Of a DNA stretch of 64,000 nucleotides, positions 55,251 through 64,000 are shown in pieces (within the stretch, counting starts at the first letter, position 1; the number at the start of each line of letters is the position of its first letter). A program made the position numbers and the translations under genes. The notes beneath the pieces were generated by a model, which was not told the DNA's origin, ran no database searches, and saw only the letters and a program-made list of their open reading frames with translations. Location: assembly GCF_932526225.1 (NCBI RefSeq), contig NC_064045.1, forward strand, positions 9,230,022 to 9,294,021, given 5' to 3'. The stretch comes from Nematostella vectensis. Taxonomy: Eukaryota > Cnidaria > Anthozoa > Actiniaria > Edwardsiidae.

Positions 55251-56655
55251 AGTCTGATGTGTTCTGATGAGATGCAGACTCAAAGTGTGTTCATAATGAC
55301 AACCTTAAATATCATTGATCATTTATGTAGTATTTTTCATTGGGTGTTATAATTTTATACTACACTAAAATTTAAAACGGCCCAGGCTTAGACGTTCTTA
55401 TAAAAAAAAATAGCTGTACCCTTTTCTCCGTTCTACTCAGTCTGAAACTGTAGTGCTGCGTAAAATTTCCCGAAACTTGTCGATTTTTTTTAAAAAAATA
55501 CAAATACATATACCAAGATGAACAAGAACTAAATACAGCATGTTTTGAAACAACAAAAGGGAGCAAGGACTAAACTTAGAGTTATTTGGGGAAAAGAGGG
55601 TTAGGAAGCAAGAGTGAGTAGAATCCTTAGCTAGATGTGTTAGTCATCGTTCAGGTCTGTCGGTAGCTCTGCGAGAAAATGTAACATGAGAACTAATGAC
55701 TTTATCCCACAAAAAGGCCTATATTTGACATGAAACTAAAGCTATTGATTTACTCAAAAGGATGAAGGGGGTTTGTAATGGTCAATCAATTGTATTTGGC
55801 TATCGGCGTTTTTCGCCCACATTTGTTTGGTACTTAACACCCAGAAACGTGGGCTCTAATTAGTTTAATCGATTTTGAAAATAAAACTACTGTTGTCATA
55901 TTGTTAAATATTGGGTTTCAAGAAACAAAGACAAATGATTGTTGTTCATAGGCATGTATAAGAGCAAACTAACCGGGGGGTAAGTATGGTATTCTTGTCA
56001 AAAAAAAAGGGCAACAGCGAGTCCGATTGGTTGAAAAAGGGTGATTTTTTAAGTGTCTTCTCTCTCAGACAAAGAAAAAGATATTTTAGAACTCAAATGG
56101 GCTTTTAAGCGGAAAATATACAAAGTTCGAGAAAGACCAGGTCATTGCTTAATCAATATAAAGGCTTCAACAGAATGCAAACCATAAAAAAAGAAAAACA
56201 TTTTTAACGAGTGAATTTTTTAACGAAAATAACCATAGAAGTAAAACACCTTTAGGTTTTAGGAAGAATTGTGACTGAATTTAGAATAGAAAGTCATTCG
56301 CTTTAAAATGCGGCACGTGTGGAAATTTGGTGCGTCTACGATTCACGTGTAAGAACAAAAATAAACGTTTTCTTAAGATGTATATTTTGGGGGGTGAGAA
56401 GCCTATTCACTTAGTTCATCTCAATTAAGCACGCGCTGATAAAGAAACCCAAATGAGCAAAAAAGCCTACGAATTTTCGCCAACACCTTCGCACAGAAGC
56501 ATTAACTTCACAAAAATGAATAAGCGGAATTAAAGGTGTTTGTTTCTAAGGGGATTGATATTTTATAAAGGATGCTGAATCTTTTGAAAAATTACACTAA
56601 AGAGCTTCATGCTTTTGTGCCTCTTTGTTGGATGTTCATGCCTGCTATATGTCTC

Positions 56656-56790
<135 letters not shown>

Positions 56791-56876
56791 GAAAAATATG
56801 GGCAGAAGAATATAAATTAATTTTAAAAATACATTTTACAAAACAACATAGCTTGGGAGAATAAAGAATTTATCTG

Positions 56877-57190
56877 CGATTTATTTCATCTATTCGGCAT
56901 TTCATATCAGAAGATCACCTTTTTAATAACAACCTGCTGAAGTTAGTCTTTATTGAGACGCAATGCCGCTTTGGATGATACCGCGCGCCTGAGAACGAGT
57001 TTTGAGAGAAAAAAGTAATTGTTAAGCGATTTATATTTGAACTATTTCGGCATTTTATATAAGAAGATCACCTTTTCAATAACCACCTTCTGAAGTTCGT
57101 CTTTATTGAGACGCAATGCCGCTTTGGATGATGTCGCGAGCCTGAGATCGACTTTTCCTAGATCGATTTTTCCAAGGGAAGGGGCTGTTA
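56877..57190. repeat. 153-bp tandem duplication
   Basis: AGAAGATCACCTTTTnAATAA and GAGACGCAATGCCGCTTTGG occur twice, 153 bp apart (for example at 56909 and 57062). Confidence 0.85.
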
Positions 57191-58224
57191 ATAATTCAGG
57201 GAGATTTTTCTTAGAATATAACTCTACGACATGTTTACCTTTATCTGACGAAATTCTTGGGTTGATGATTTTCTTCTTCCAGGTTTTACTATGGCCTTAA
57301 CGGGCCCATGCGCCCTTAAAATTTGCAAAGAGGTCGAGAGAAAGTTTTTATTGGCTTTCGAATGTTGCTCGGATATGGAAACTTGTCAGAGAGAGAAGCT
57401 GTTTGGGAATACATGTCTCTGAGATTTTTGTCAGTTGATTCCACGCGCTCGGTCCGATTTGGTGTACGTCTTATTCGATGCTGGCCCTCTTCTAAAAATC
57501 TGAAGCGACTCAAAAGATTGTGGGTCGGTTTCAAGCCCAAACAGATTGTGGGTGTCGGACCTAAGGAGGGCCCGGAGAATTGCAGCTTCTTTATATTGTC
57601 CTATAATCGACCAAAAAAATATTTTTTTCTTGAATATTATCATTTTACTTCGTCCGCGTTAGCCTGGAAAATAGAGCAGGAATCCGTCCGCCACTATGCA
57701 AGCATATCAAACTTTTGGTGTTATTCAAACTCGCTCGGCCGCTTTTTTAGAGACTGAGACTAGGAGCTGTGTAACCTGGCAAATTACAAATGGGTTTTCT
57801 CTGAGCTATCCAAGATGGCGGACGAAGAGCGATTATTTTTGGAAAACAGGGCTATTTAACCTGAGATTTCTGCTTATAGAAGCGAAAAATACCTATTTTT
57901 CTCATCAAATACCCCTGTAGGGGCTAGATCTTTCTTCTGCCAGCCTAACTTGTGGAAAAAAGCCCTCGTAGGTATTTTAATCGACTACGTCCTTGTGTGA
58001 TCCTGATGCTGAAGAGTACAGAAACACCCGAAGGACGAGAAGCTAAGTATTCCTTTCTAATATTTCCGTTTTTTGTTTGTATAATTTTGGCGCAATTCTT
58101 ATCTAGATAATCTTCACGGGTTGTTTTTTGGGGATCATCTTGCAGAATCTCGGTAAACTTAGGCGGGAAGAGGTTCAAAAGTTTAGTCGTCTCGTTTGCT
58201 TGTTCATGATAGATATCTACTAAA

Positions 58225-58575
58225 ATGATGGTGCAAGGGTATTTGACAAATTTTTCACAAGGTCCTCCATTGAAAAAACAAAGATTGGCTTACATGCTAC
58301 CTCAAGTCCGTGAAATCGGGCTGTGTGATTCTCGGGACTCGAGAATCGGAGAGCTCGAGAATCAGCTGTCAGAGCTAAAACATCGACTCGCTGATGTTGT
58401 CAAAGAGAGAGATGGCATGAGAAAGGAGCTAGGCAAGGAAAAAAAGCCCTTTCTTCAGCCGAGAAAGCCTTTTTGTGACCTTGAGCCAAAAGCTCAATTT
58501 CACAAAAAGTCAGAGATTAAAAAATGGCTTGAGAAGCAATTTGAGAAGCTTCCAACAGATTGGAAAGTTGTTGAG
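58225..58575 (+). CDS. Transposase-like gene exon 1: nuclear signal and coiled coil
   Basis: Residues 1-117. The basic cluster PPLKKQRL could be a nuclear localisation signal. DSRIGELENQLSELKHRLAD continuing to MRKELGKEKK shows heptad leucines of a short coiled coil, suggesting oligomerisation. Donor GAG|GTTTGT. Confidence 0.8.
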
Positions 58576-61534
58576 GTTTGTTTAGAATTTTTGTACACAT
58601 GGAAACAACCTAAATTTACCAATTCTGTTATAATGGCATTTGTTTATCATAAAATGTTTCCTTATCTCTAGGTTCAACTTGAAGTTGGTCAGTTTTGCCC
58701 TACATTTCAATGTTTCCTTATCTCTAGGTTCAACTTGAAGTTGGTATGGTCAGTTTTGCCCTACATTTCAATGAGAGGGTTGAGCCTGAGGAGATTGACC
58801 ATAAAAAGATCCAAAGAGCTCTCAAGGTAGGTATTATAGAAGTACATGTACAGTACTGTAGGTTTCTTATTTTTTCTATATTTAGATTATTTTTATAATC
58901 TCAGGCCAAAGATGATGGTGATGTTTCTGACTCAGCATACCATGAGCTAAAGATGGTAGCTGGGTCCAGCTTGCCATCACTGTATGGGATACAGAAAGAG
59001 AGAAAAGCTCAAAATGCAATCATTCCTATTACAGAATTTGAAGGGGTTAGTCTGTTGATAGTCTTAATTCTGATTTGCTTTGTGCACAGCACATTTTGCA
59101 TCCTTTAAAACAAGCAAATACTGTACAAACCCAATAATTCATTAAACAAAGTTTCTCCTTTCAGAATGCAAAAGGATGTTCAAGATCCATCAAGGACATT
59201 CTAAGTTATAGTTCAGATGTCATTGGAAATGCAGGGGGCAATGTTATAACCCTTCGGTTTTCTGGTGATGGTAGAAAAACCACCAAAAAACTCGGGAGTG
59301 TTATGACAACCTTCTGCTTTCCAGCAGAAAACTCTGTTAAAAGAAGCCCAGAAAGGGAATACTGTATATCTATATATGATGGTGAGTTGGTTGCAGCTAA
59401 TTTATTGCAGCTGTAAGCGAGAACAAATCTTCCTAATGATATAGTCAACTAAAGCCATATATCTGTGAACACTTTTTATTATAGGCAAGGAGTCATATGA
59501 CATCCTAAAGGCGACCTTGAGAGGGGTTTTTGATGAGATGAAGGCCCTAGGGAGAACTGGCATTCTTGTTAATGGCCTTGAATACACTATTGATTGGTAG
59601 GTTTCATTTTTTTTGCAACCAATAATCTTATGATCTGGCATTAAACAGGACATATGTAACTTTTATCCCTTTTTTAAGGGTGATGTGTGCTGACTGGAAG
59701 TTCATGGCGTGTATTCTCGGAATTAATAGTCCCTGTGCCTTGTACTTCTGCATTTGGTGCGAATGCAGCAAAAGGATGATCAGAGACTTTTCTAGTAAGT
59801 TTTTTAATTTTGTTACTTATATAATGAATGTTATGTAATGAATTAAATGATTTTTGTTTTTATGAATTATTCCATTGTCAGCTATATTATAAATAACTAG
59901 ATAAATTTGATAAAAATTTCAGTCCCACAATGGCCCATAACCAGAACCTTAAACCAGTGCCGTGCACGTGTTGGGTGTCCAAATGCCAAGGGAGTTCAAT
60001 GTTTACCTCTCGTGGACATTGAATTTACCAAGGTCATACCCGACACCCTGCACCTCAAATTGAGGATCATGGGAAAACTTCTCAACCAGGTAAAATTATG
60101 CTTATTTAACAAATTCAAATCTCCATTGAGCCATTTTTTAAAAAAGTTCCTGGTATATATTAAACTTCTAGGTTGCTTGCTGGGCTATAGAGCAGAATGT
60201 TAAAAAAGCCATGGAAGAAGCAATAGAAGCTTTGGGTAAATAAAAATTTCATGTATAGGGTAAATGGGTATAGGGGATGTCTTATGGTGATTATCATTTT
60301 GTTTTCTTGCCATATTGTATTTGCAGGTGTGAGGTTTTGTTTCTATGATGTCCAGGATGACAGTGGCAAAACCACAACCAAGTGGAGCTCTTTGGATTGT
60401 AAGTAAATAACTGACTAATAGAAAAGACTGTTATAATAACTGAAACTAATATGAAATTACTATAAAGTTTCGTTATTTATTTTCTTTGAATCCTCTTTTC
60501 CTTATAAAGGTGATGATTTGGAAACTATCATTAGGGGGCTTGATATCCATGCCTTCCTAGGAGACATGGAGAACAAGTCCATCACCAGCCTTGACTGTCT
60601 GACCAAAGCCCAGCTAGTGGAGGAATGTAGGAAGTTCCATCTGAGGTCGACAGGCACCAAGGACTTCCTACGTGCCACACTCAAGGATCATCTTGACCGC
60701 AACAACATAGTGTTTGAGGTATGATTTTTATTTTCATTATAAAAAAGACCAGCACACCCAGGATACTACTGTGTATAAAGCTAATTTAACAATTGCTTTG
60801 TGTTTTGTAGCCATCGTCCACTCCCACTTGTGAGAAAACAGTTCTTAGCATATCAGAGCTGACACAAGTGTGGAAAAGTTTGATGGTCCTCACTGATGCT
60901 CTTGGGGCAAATCCTGGAGATGAAGCATATCTTCGAGCAGATGCTTTTCAAGAAAAGGCCCGCCAATGGGGAACCAAATTTAGAAAAGCCACGTTTGATG
61001 AGGTAATTCTACATCCCTGTGGTTAGTTGAACTGGCAGGACACAAGCCTCATTTGATCATATGTCACTGAAAAAATAAAATCAGTAGATATATTATTTTA
61101 ATTGTGCTTTCTTTTATCTCTCCACAGGATGTAATTCCATATATACATGGTAAGATTAAAATGAGATTCCTTAATTGACTTGGGATCTCCGAGACCAAGT
61201 AATTTTATGCATTTTTTTCTCTACAGTTCTTGTTTATCATGTCCCCCAATTTTTGGAGATTCATGGCACGATCCACCAGTTCAATTGCCAGACAGTGGAA
61301 AAGAAAAACCACATGCAGAACAAGACATTCCACAGGGGTAGCCAGAAAGGGGGGAAAAATAGCAACTACACTGTACAGGTAATTCCAAGTGAAAAAAACG
61401 TCATGTTATCTAGACTAATCGCTTGCTACAACTGTGTATTTTTATCTCTATAGATCATGGAGAGGGAAAACAGAAAACTGTTCAGTAGGGAAAATAATTT
61501 GGAAAGGGTCAAGAGAAAATATCAAAAGCAGTGA
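58225..61534 (+). CDS. DDE-transposase-like protein with coiled coil and SAP-like domain (14 exons)
   Basis: Exons: 58225-58575, 58728-58826, 58905-59045, 59165-59381, 59485-59596, 59679-59794, 59923-60089, 60172-60235, 60327-60398, 60510-60718, 60811-61002, 61128-61149, 61227-61378, 61454-61534. All junctions are GT-AG with matching phase; 1,995 nt give 664 residues. Order: possible nuclear signal PPLKKQRL, coiled coil about 35-75, then a transposase-like core with SGDGR (Asp 232), YDGKESYDIL, CADWKF (Asp 312), FCIWCEC (C-x2-C, 331/334), IPDTLHLKLR (Asp 386, His 389), a SAP-like helix pair inserted at about 477-510, and TVEKKN (Glu 612). The block order parallels RAG1/Transib/CACTA/Chapaev transposases. 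Many short introns and an intact frame suggest a host gene. It is not a recognised named gene and its activity is unknown. Confidence 0.8.
58660..58780. repeat. 56-bp tandem duplication containing exon 2 acceptor
   Basis: CCTTATCTCTAG|GTTCAACTTG occurs with its junction at 58672 and again at 58728. Only the second acceptor keeps the frame; the first shifts it. Confidence 0.92.
59165..60089 (+). CDS. Transposase-like gene exons 4-7: catalytic-core-like region
   Basis: Covers residues 198-401. It contains the RFSGDGR strand, the YDGKESYDIL helix, LYFCIWCECSKRM with its C-x2-C zinc-type knuckle, and KVIPDTLHLKLRIMGKLLNQ, which lines up with the second-Asp helix of RAG1-type DDE enzymes (D-x-LH). 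Which of Asp 232 and the Asp of YDG is the first catalytic residue is uncertain. Confidence 0.65.
60510..60718 (+). CDS. Transposase-like gene exon 10: SAP-like motif
   Basis: LTKAQLVEECRKFHLRSTGT followed by KDFLRATLKDHLD fits the SAP motif (LTxxxLxxxCxxxxLxxxGxKxxLxxRLxxHL), a DNA-binding helix-turn-helix pair. It interrupts the core between the second Asp and the final Glu, where RAG1-type enzymes also carry a long helical insertion. Confidence 0.7.
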
Positions 61535-61970
61535 AGACAAAGAAAAAATGTATTTATTTATTTATTATATTTTTGGTGCTATTTATTACTGTTGTAAATA
61601 TCACTATTTATAACTTGTATAACTATTTGTACCCACATTATTATATAAAGGCATTAAAACCATCAAAACAATCTGTATCATTCCCTGGATCTAAATTCCC
61701 CCTCTTTATTTTCGACTGGAAATACAGTGAAATCGGTTGAAACAGATGTCAACAATTAGTTTATATAGAGAGATTTTAACTTACCGAGCCATAGTTGTGA
61801 AGCATATTCCGTCTACGCCGTACGAAGCTGATCTCCAAAAAGCTCAGCGGGGGATACTTGCGCTCTAGCGGTCGACACATACTAGGCCTTTCTTCCTCTG
61901 ACCCATATTCAGAGATGTAAGTACAACGGGGGCACGAACTATGATCATAATTAATCCTTAGCTCGTATCC
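61535..61970. other. Convergent 3' flanks
   Basis: Between the stop of the transposase-like gene (+) and the stop of the chromodomain ORF (-). ATTAAA near 61653 may serve the + gene. TTTATT at 61705-61710 is AATAAA on the minus strand and may serve the chromodomain gene, so the 3' UTRs may overlap. Confidence 0.5.
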
Positions 61971-62618
61971 TCATGATATCCACATCTTCGAAGATGAGTC
62001 AACTTCACATATTGTACTCGAATCTGGCAGTTGCCGAGCCATAAACTCCGTACCAATAACGGTGCCAAACTCGACAGCAGTGCACGGGAACCGAATATTA
62101 CGGGTCCCTGAAAAATCCAGCTTTCGTGAGGTAGCAAAAGAAAATGTCCCTTTACCAAACAAAGCGGAAAAACCCCCCTTTGAAAGTGGGACTTTCACTT
62201 GTACTCTCCGAATGAGTCCCGTGTCATTCTCGGGTGTACGAAATTGGAGCTCATCGAACAGTGCATGTCGAATCAGCCACAATTCCTTATCCTCGGAGCA
62301 AAGAATGGGAAGCTTTTCTCTTGCTACCTCACTACTGTCGGGGTTCCCAGCATTCACGGCTAAATAGCATGACAACTGCGGATTCAATGAAAGAGAAACC
62401 GTAGAATTATATCTATCGCTGTAGCCTTTCCATTTCACAAAGGCATAGTCTCCCTCAACGTTTAAAACTCTCTCTATCTCCCAGACTTTTTCTTCTTCCT
62501 CTTTCTCTTCTTTCACGTACGTATCAACTGAGGAATGGTCTAAATATTTGACCAAGCGATCCGGTTTCTTTATAATTCTTCCACTACGAGTCTTTAGAGA
62601 ATCAGTGTTTGCCGCCAT
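61971..62618 (-). CDS. Chromodomain protein, single exon, 215 residues
   Basis: ATG at 62618 is in good context (CAAACATGGCGG) and the frame is uninterrupted to the stop. Residues 10-25, TRSGRIIKKPDRLVKYL, are a basic arm. After an acidic spacer, VWEIERVLNVEGDYAFVKWKGYSD (given here as two parts: VWEIERVL at 45-52, AFVKWKGYSD at 59-68) is a chromodomain with a possible aromatic cage at Trp 46, Trp 63 and Tyr 66. The usual TWEP block after NS is missing (NSTVSLSL), so the C-terminal helix is atypical. The remaining 140 residues have no recognised domain. Chromodomains read methylated histone lysines and also occur at transposon integrase ends, so a TE origin is possible. Confidence 0.75.
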   Translation of the reverse strand: MAANTDSLKTRSGRIIKKPDRLVKYLDHSSVDTYVKEEKEEEEKVWEIERVLNVEGDYAFVKWKGYSDRYNSTVSLSLNPQLSCYLAVNAGNPDSSEVAREKLPILCSEDKELWLIRHALFDELQFRTPENDTGLIRRVQVKVPLSKGGFSALFGKGTFSFATSRKLDFSGTRNIRFPCTAVEFGTVIGTEFMARQLPDSSTICEVDSSSKMWIS

Positions 62619-64000
62619 GTTTGTTGGAGAAGCGCGAAAGGGGAAACTCCAGTACTTCTAAATATGGGCATATATGACCATATAAGGCACAGCGAACGAA
62701 GGACACTATCCGTGGGGAATATGTTTGATATGGTTATTCGGTTGGGAGCGAGAAGAAGAAGTAGTGGAGCGTGTGAAACAAATTTTAAAATGTCTCGGGA
62801 AGGTGGAGTTTCTTATGAGCGAGTGTATTTGAAAGCGGGCATCTCATCGTTTTCTACGAACTTTTTGAAAAAAATTGTATTCAATTCCTTCCCCCTTCCC
62901 GAAATGCACTAAGAACGCGCAGCATAGTAGAAAATGACCTCAATTGAATTGATAGTGTTCAAACAGCGACGTTGCTGAGCCTAATGGGGGGACCTCTTAT
63001 TCCCGCAAAATATAAATGCAAATGAGATTTTAGTTGCGATCTAGAATCCACTTGAATCACTGTGAAATCCACCTTAAGATAAACACGCTCTATTCTCTTG
63101 CTAACATACATTGTCTATCGACGATAATTATTTTTCAAAATGATAAGATCAATGCATTATAAACACATACAAAAAACATTGTCACACAAAACGGATCCAC
63201 AGGCACTGGTGACGTATTTGATTTTTGTATTTGTCTTGTTAAATTTAAGATATTCTATACGAGAACATGAAATTTCTATTACTTCACTGTCAAAAAAGAT
63301 ATACGTCCTATACGACTAATGGTCCAAAGCCGAGTCTGATTGAATCCAAAAGAACACGTTATTTACGTCTAGATTCTAGTCTAGCTCCGCCCTCTTATAA
63401 TCTGACCCTGAAGAAATGCCTTATTGTACCCAAGCAACGAACTGGACAACTGGGCATTCCCCATCTTAAATCCATCTAAATTAATATATCGTTCGCTAAC
63501 AATGAGTTCAATTGCCTTTTCTTTTGGCACAATAGAGTTCTCTAATCTGCCTGGACTAAGCCTTAGTTGGGTCTGGCGCGGTGCTTCTTGGCTCAATAAC
63601 AACGAGCTCAAAGCAGGTTTACGGATCGATGAATGTATGTCTTCCTTGTGGCCTCGGTAACGCTGAACTTGTAATTGCACTACGTTAGTAGATCGCTCGC
63701 ACGTTGTGATGTCTTGTGAAAGAGGTATAATCAAATCAAGCAAAAACTGAAAAAGTGTAACGGAGTAAATTCTTTCATGCAAGATTTTTAGGTTTCAGTT
63801 TACGTATTTGGGACGGTCCTGAAGTCGTTCACTCGTTGGCTGCCTTGTGAGAGTGCTGAAATATACTCAAGACCATTTAAGAAAATAAACGGGATAATTT
63901 CTTTCATCCAATGGTTTAATTTTCAGTATAAATGTGCGATAGTTTTAGGCCTCCTGTGCTCTGCGCTAGTGAACGGTCTGCGATAAAACCAAGCTTAAAA
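62619..64000. other. Right flank, no gene supported
   Basis: Upstream region of the chromodomain ORF and beyond. Frames at 63381-63782 (-) and 63424-63660 (+) overlap each other and show no family features. A spliced exon of a gene entering from the right cannot be excluded. Confidence 0.45.

Noticed and set aside
57323-57757. 144-residue + frame upstream of the transposase-like gene
   Set aside because: No domain; the opposite strand is open over the same stretch and short internal repeats (GTGGGTCGGTTTC-like) are present.
61971-62618. Chromodomain ORF C-terminus as an RNA polymerase I PAF49/CAST-like subunit (ELWLI block)
   Set aside because: The only resemblance is a five-residue ELWLI-like match; not enough to name it.
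63381-63782. 133-residue minus frame near the right edge
   Set aside because: No recognised family and overlapped by a + frame; kept only as a possible exon of an off-window gene.

Overview
This is eukaryotic DNA, most likely from an anthozoan cnidarian of the sea-anemone type (possibly Nematostella; inferred from gene content and intron texture, not proven). Genes are split by GT-AG introns, and the introns are full of minisatellites, MITE-like inverted-repeat elements and a broken non-LTR retrotransposon. There is no bacterial or viral organisation.

Positions 1-3354 hold no recognisable gene. From 3355 to 53050 on the + strand I could assemble one very large gene by matching splice sites and reading-frame phase. 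Its 34 coding exons sum to 13,020 nt and close into a single reading frame of 4,339 residues. It is a polycystin-1-type receptor/channel: signal peptide, ILEI/FAM3-like domain, discoidin-like domain, farnesoic-acid-O-methyltransferase-like (FAMeT-like) domain, LamG/ConA-like domain, WSC domain, about eight PKD repeats, REJ region, GAIN/GPS autoproteolysis site, first membrane helix, PLAT domain, further helices and the polycystin TOP/PKD-channel domain with a cytosolic tail (an acidic Asp/Ser stretch, then a Lys-rich stretch). The N-terminal modules are bounded by phase-1 introns, as expected of exon shuffling.

Most of the larger introns of this gene carry their own tandem repeat, with periods of about 10, 15, 20, 21, 26, 30, 41 or 48 bp. 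Other intronic passengers are a 5'-inverted CR1/L2-like LINE with a 2A-like NPGP motif (32285-34215), a 2.7-kb TIR element (44802-47480), several MITE families and tRNA-like SINE heads.

Positions 53051-58224 contain no convincing gene, only tandem repeats and one MITE. A second + strand gene (58225-61534, 14 exons, 664 residues) encodes a coiled-coil and SAP-like protein. Its core resembles DDE transposases of the RAG1/Transib/CACTA/Chapaev kind, so it may be a domesticated or decayed transposase. A single-exon chromodomain ORF (62618-61971, - strand) converges on it. Positions 62619-64000 have no supported gene.
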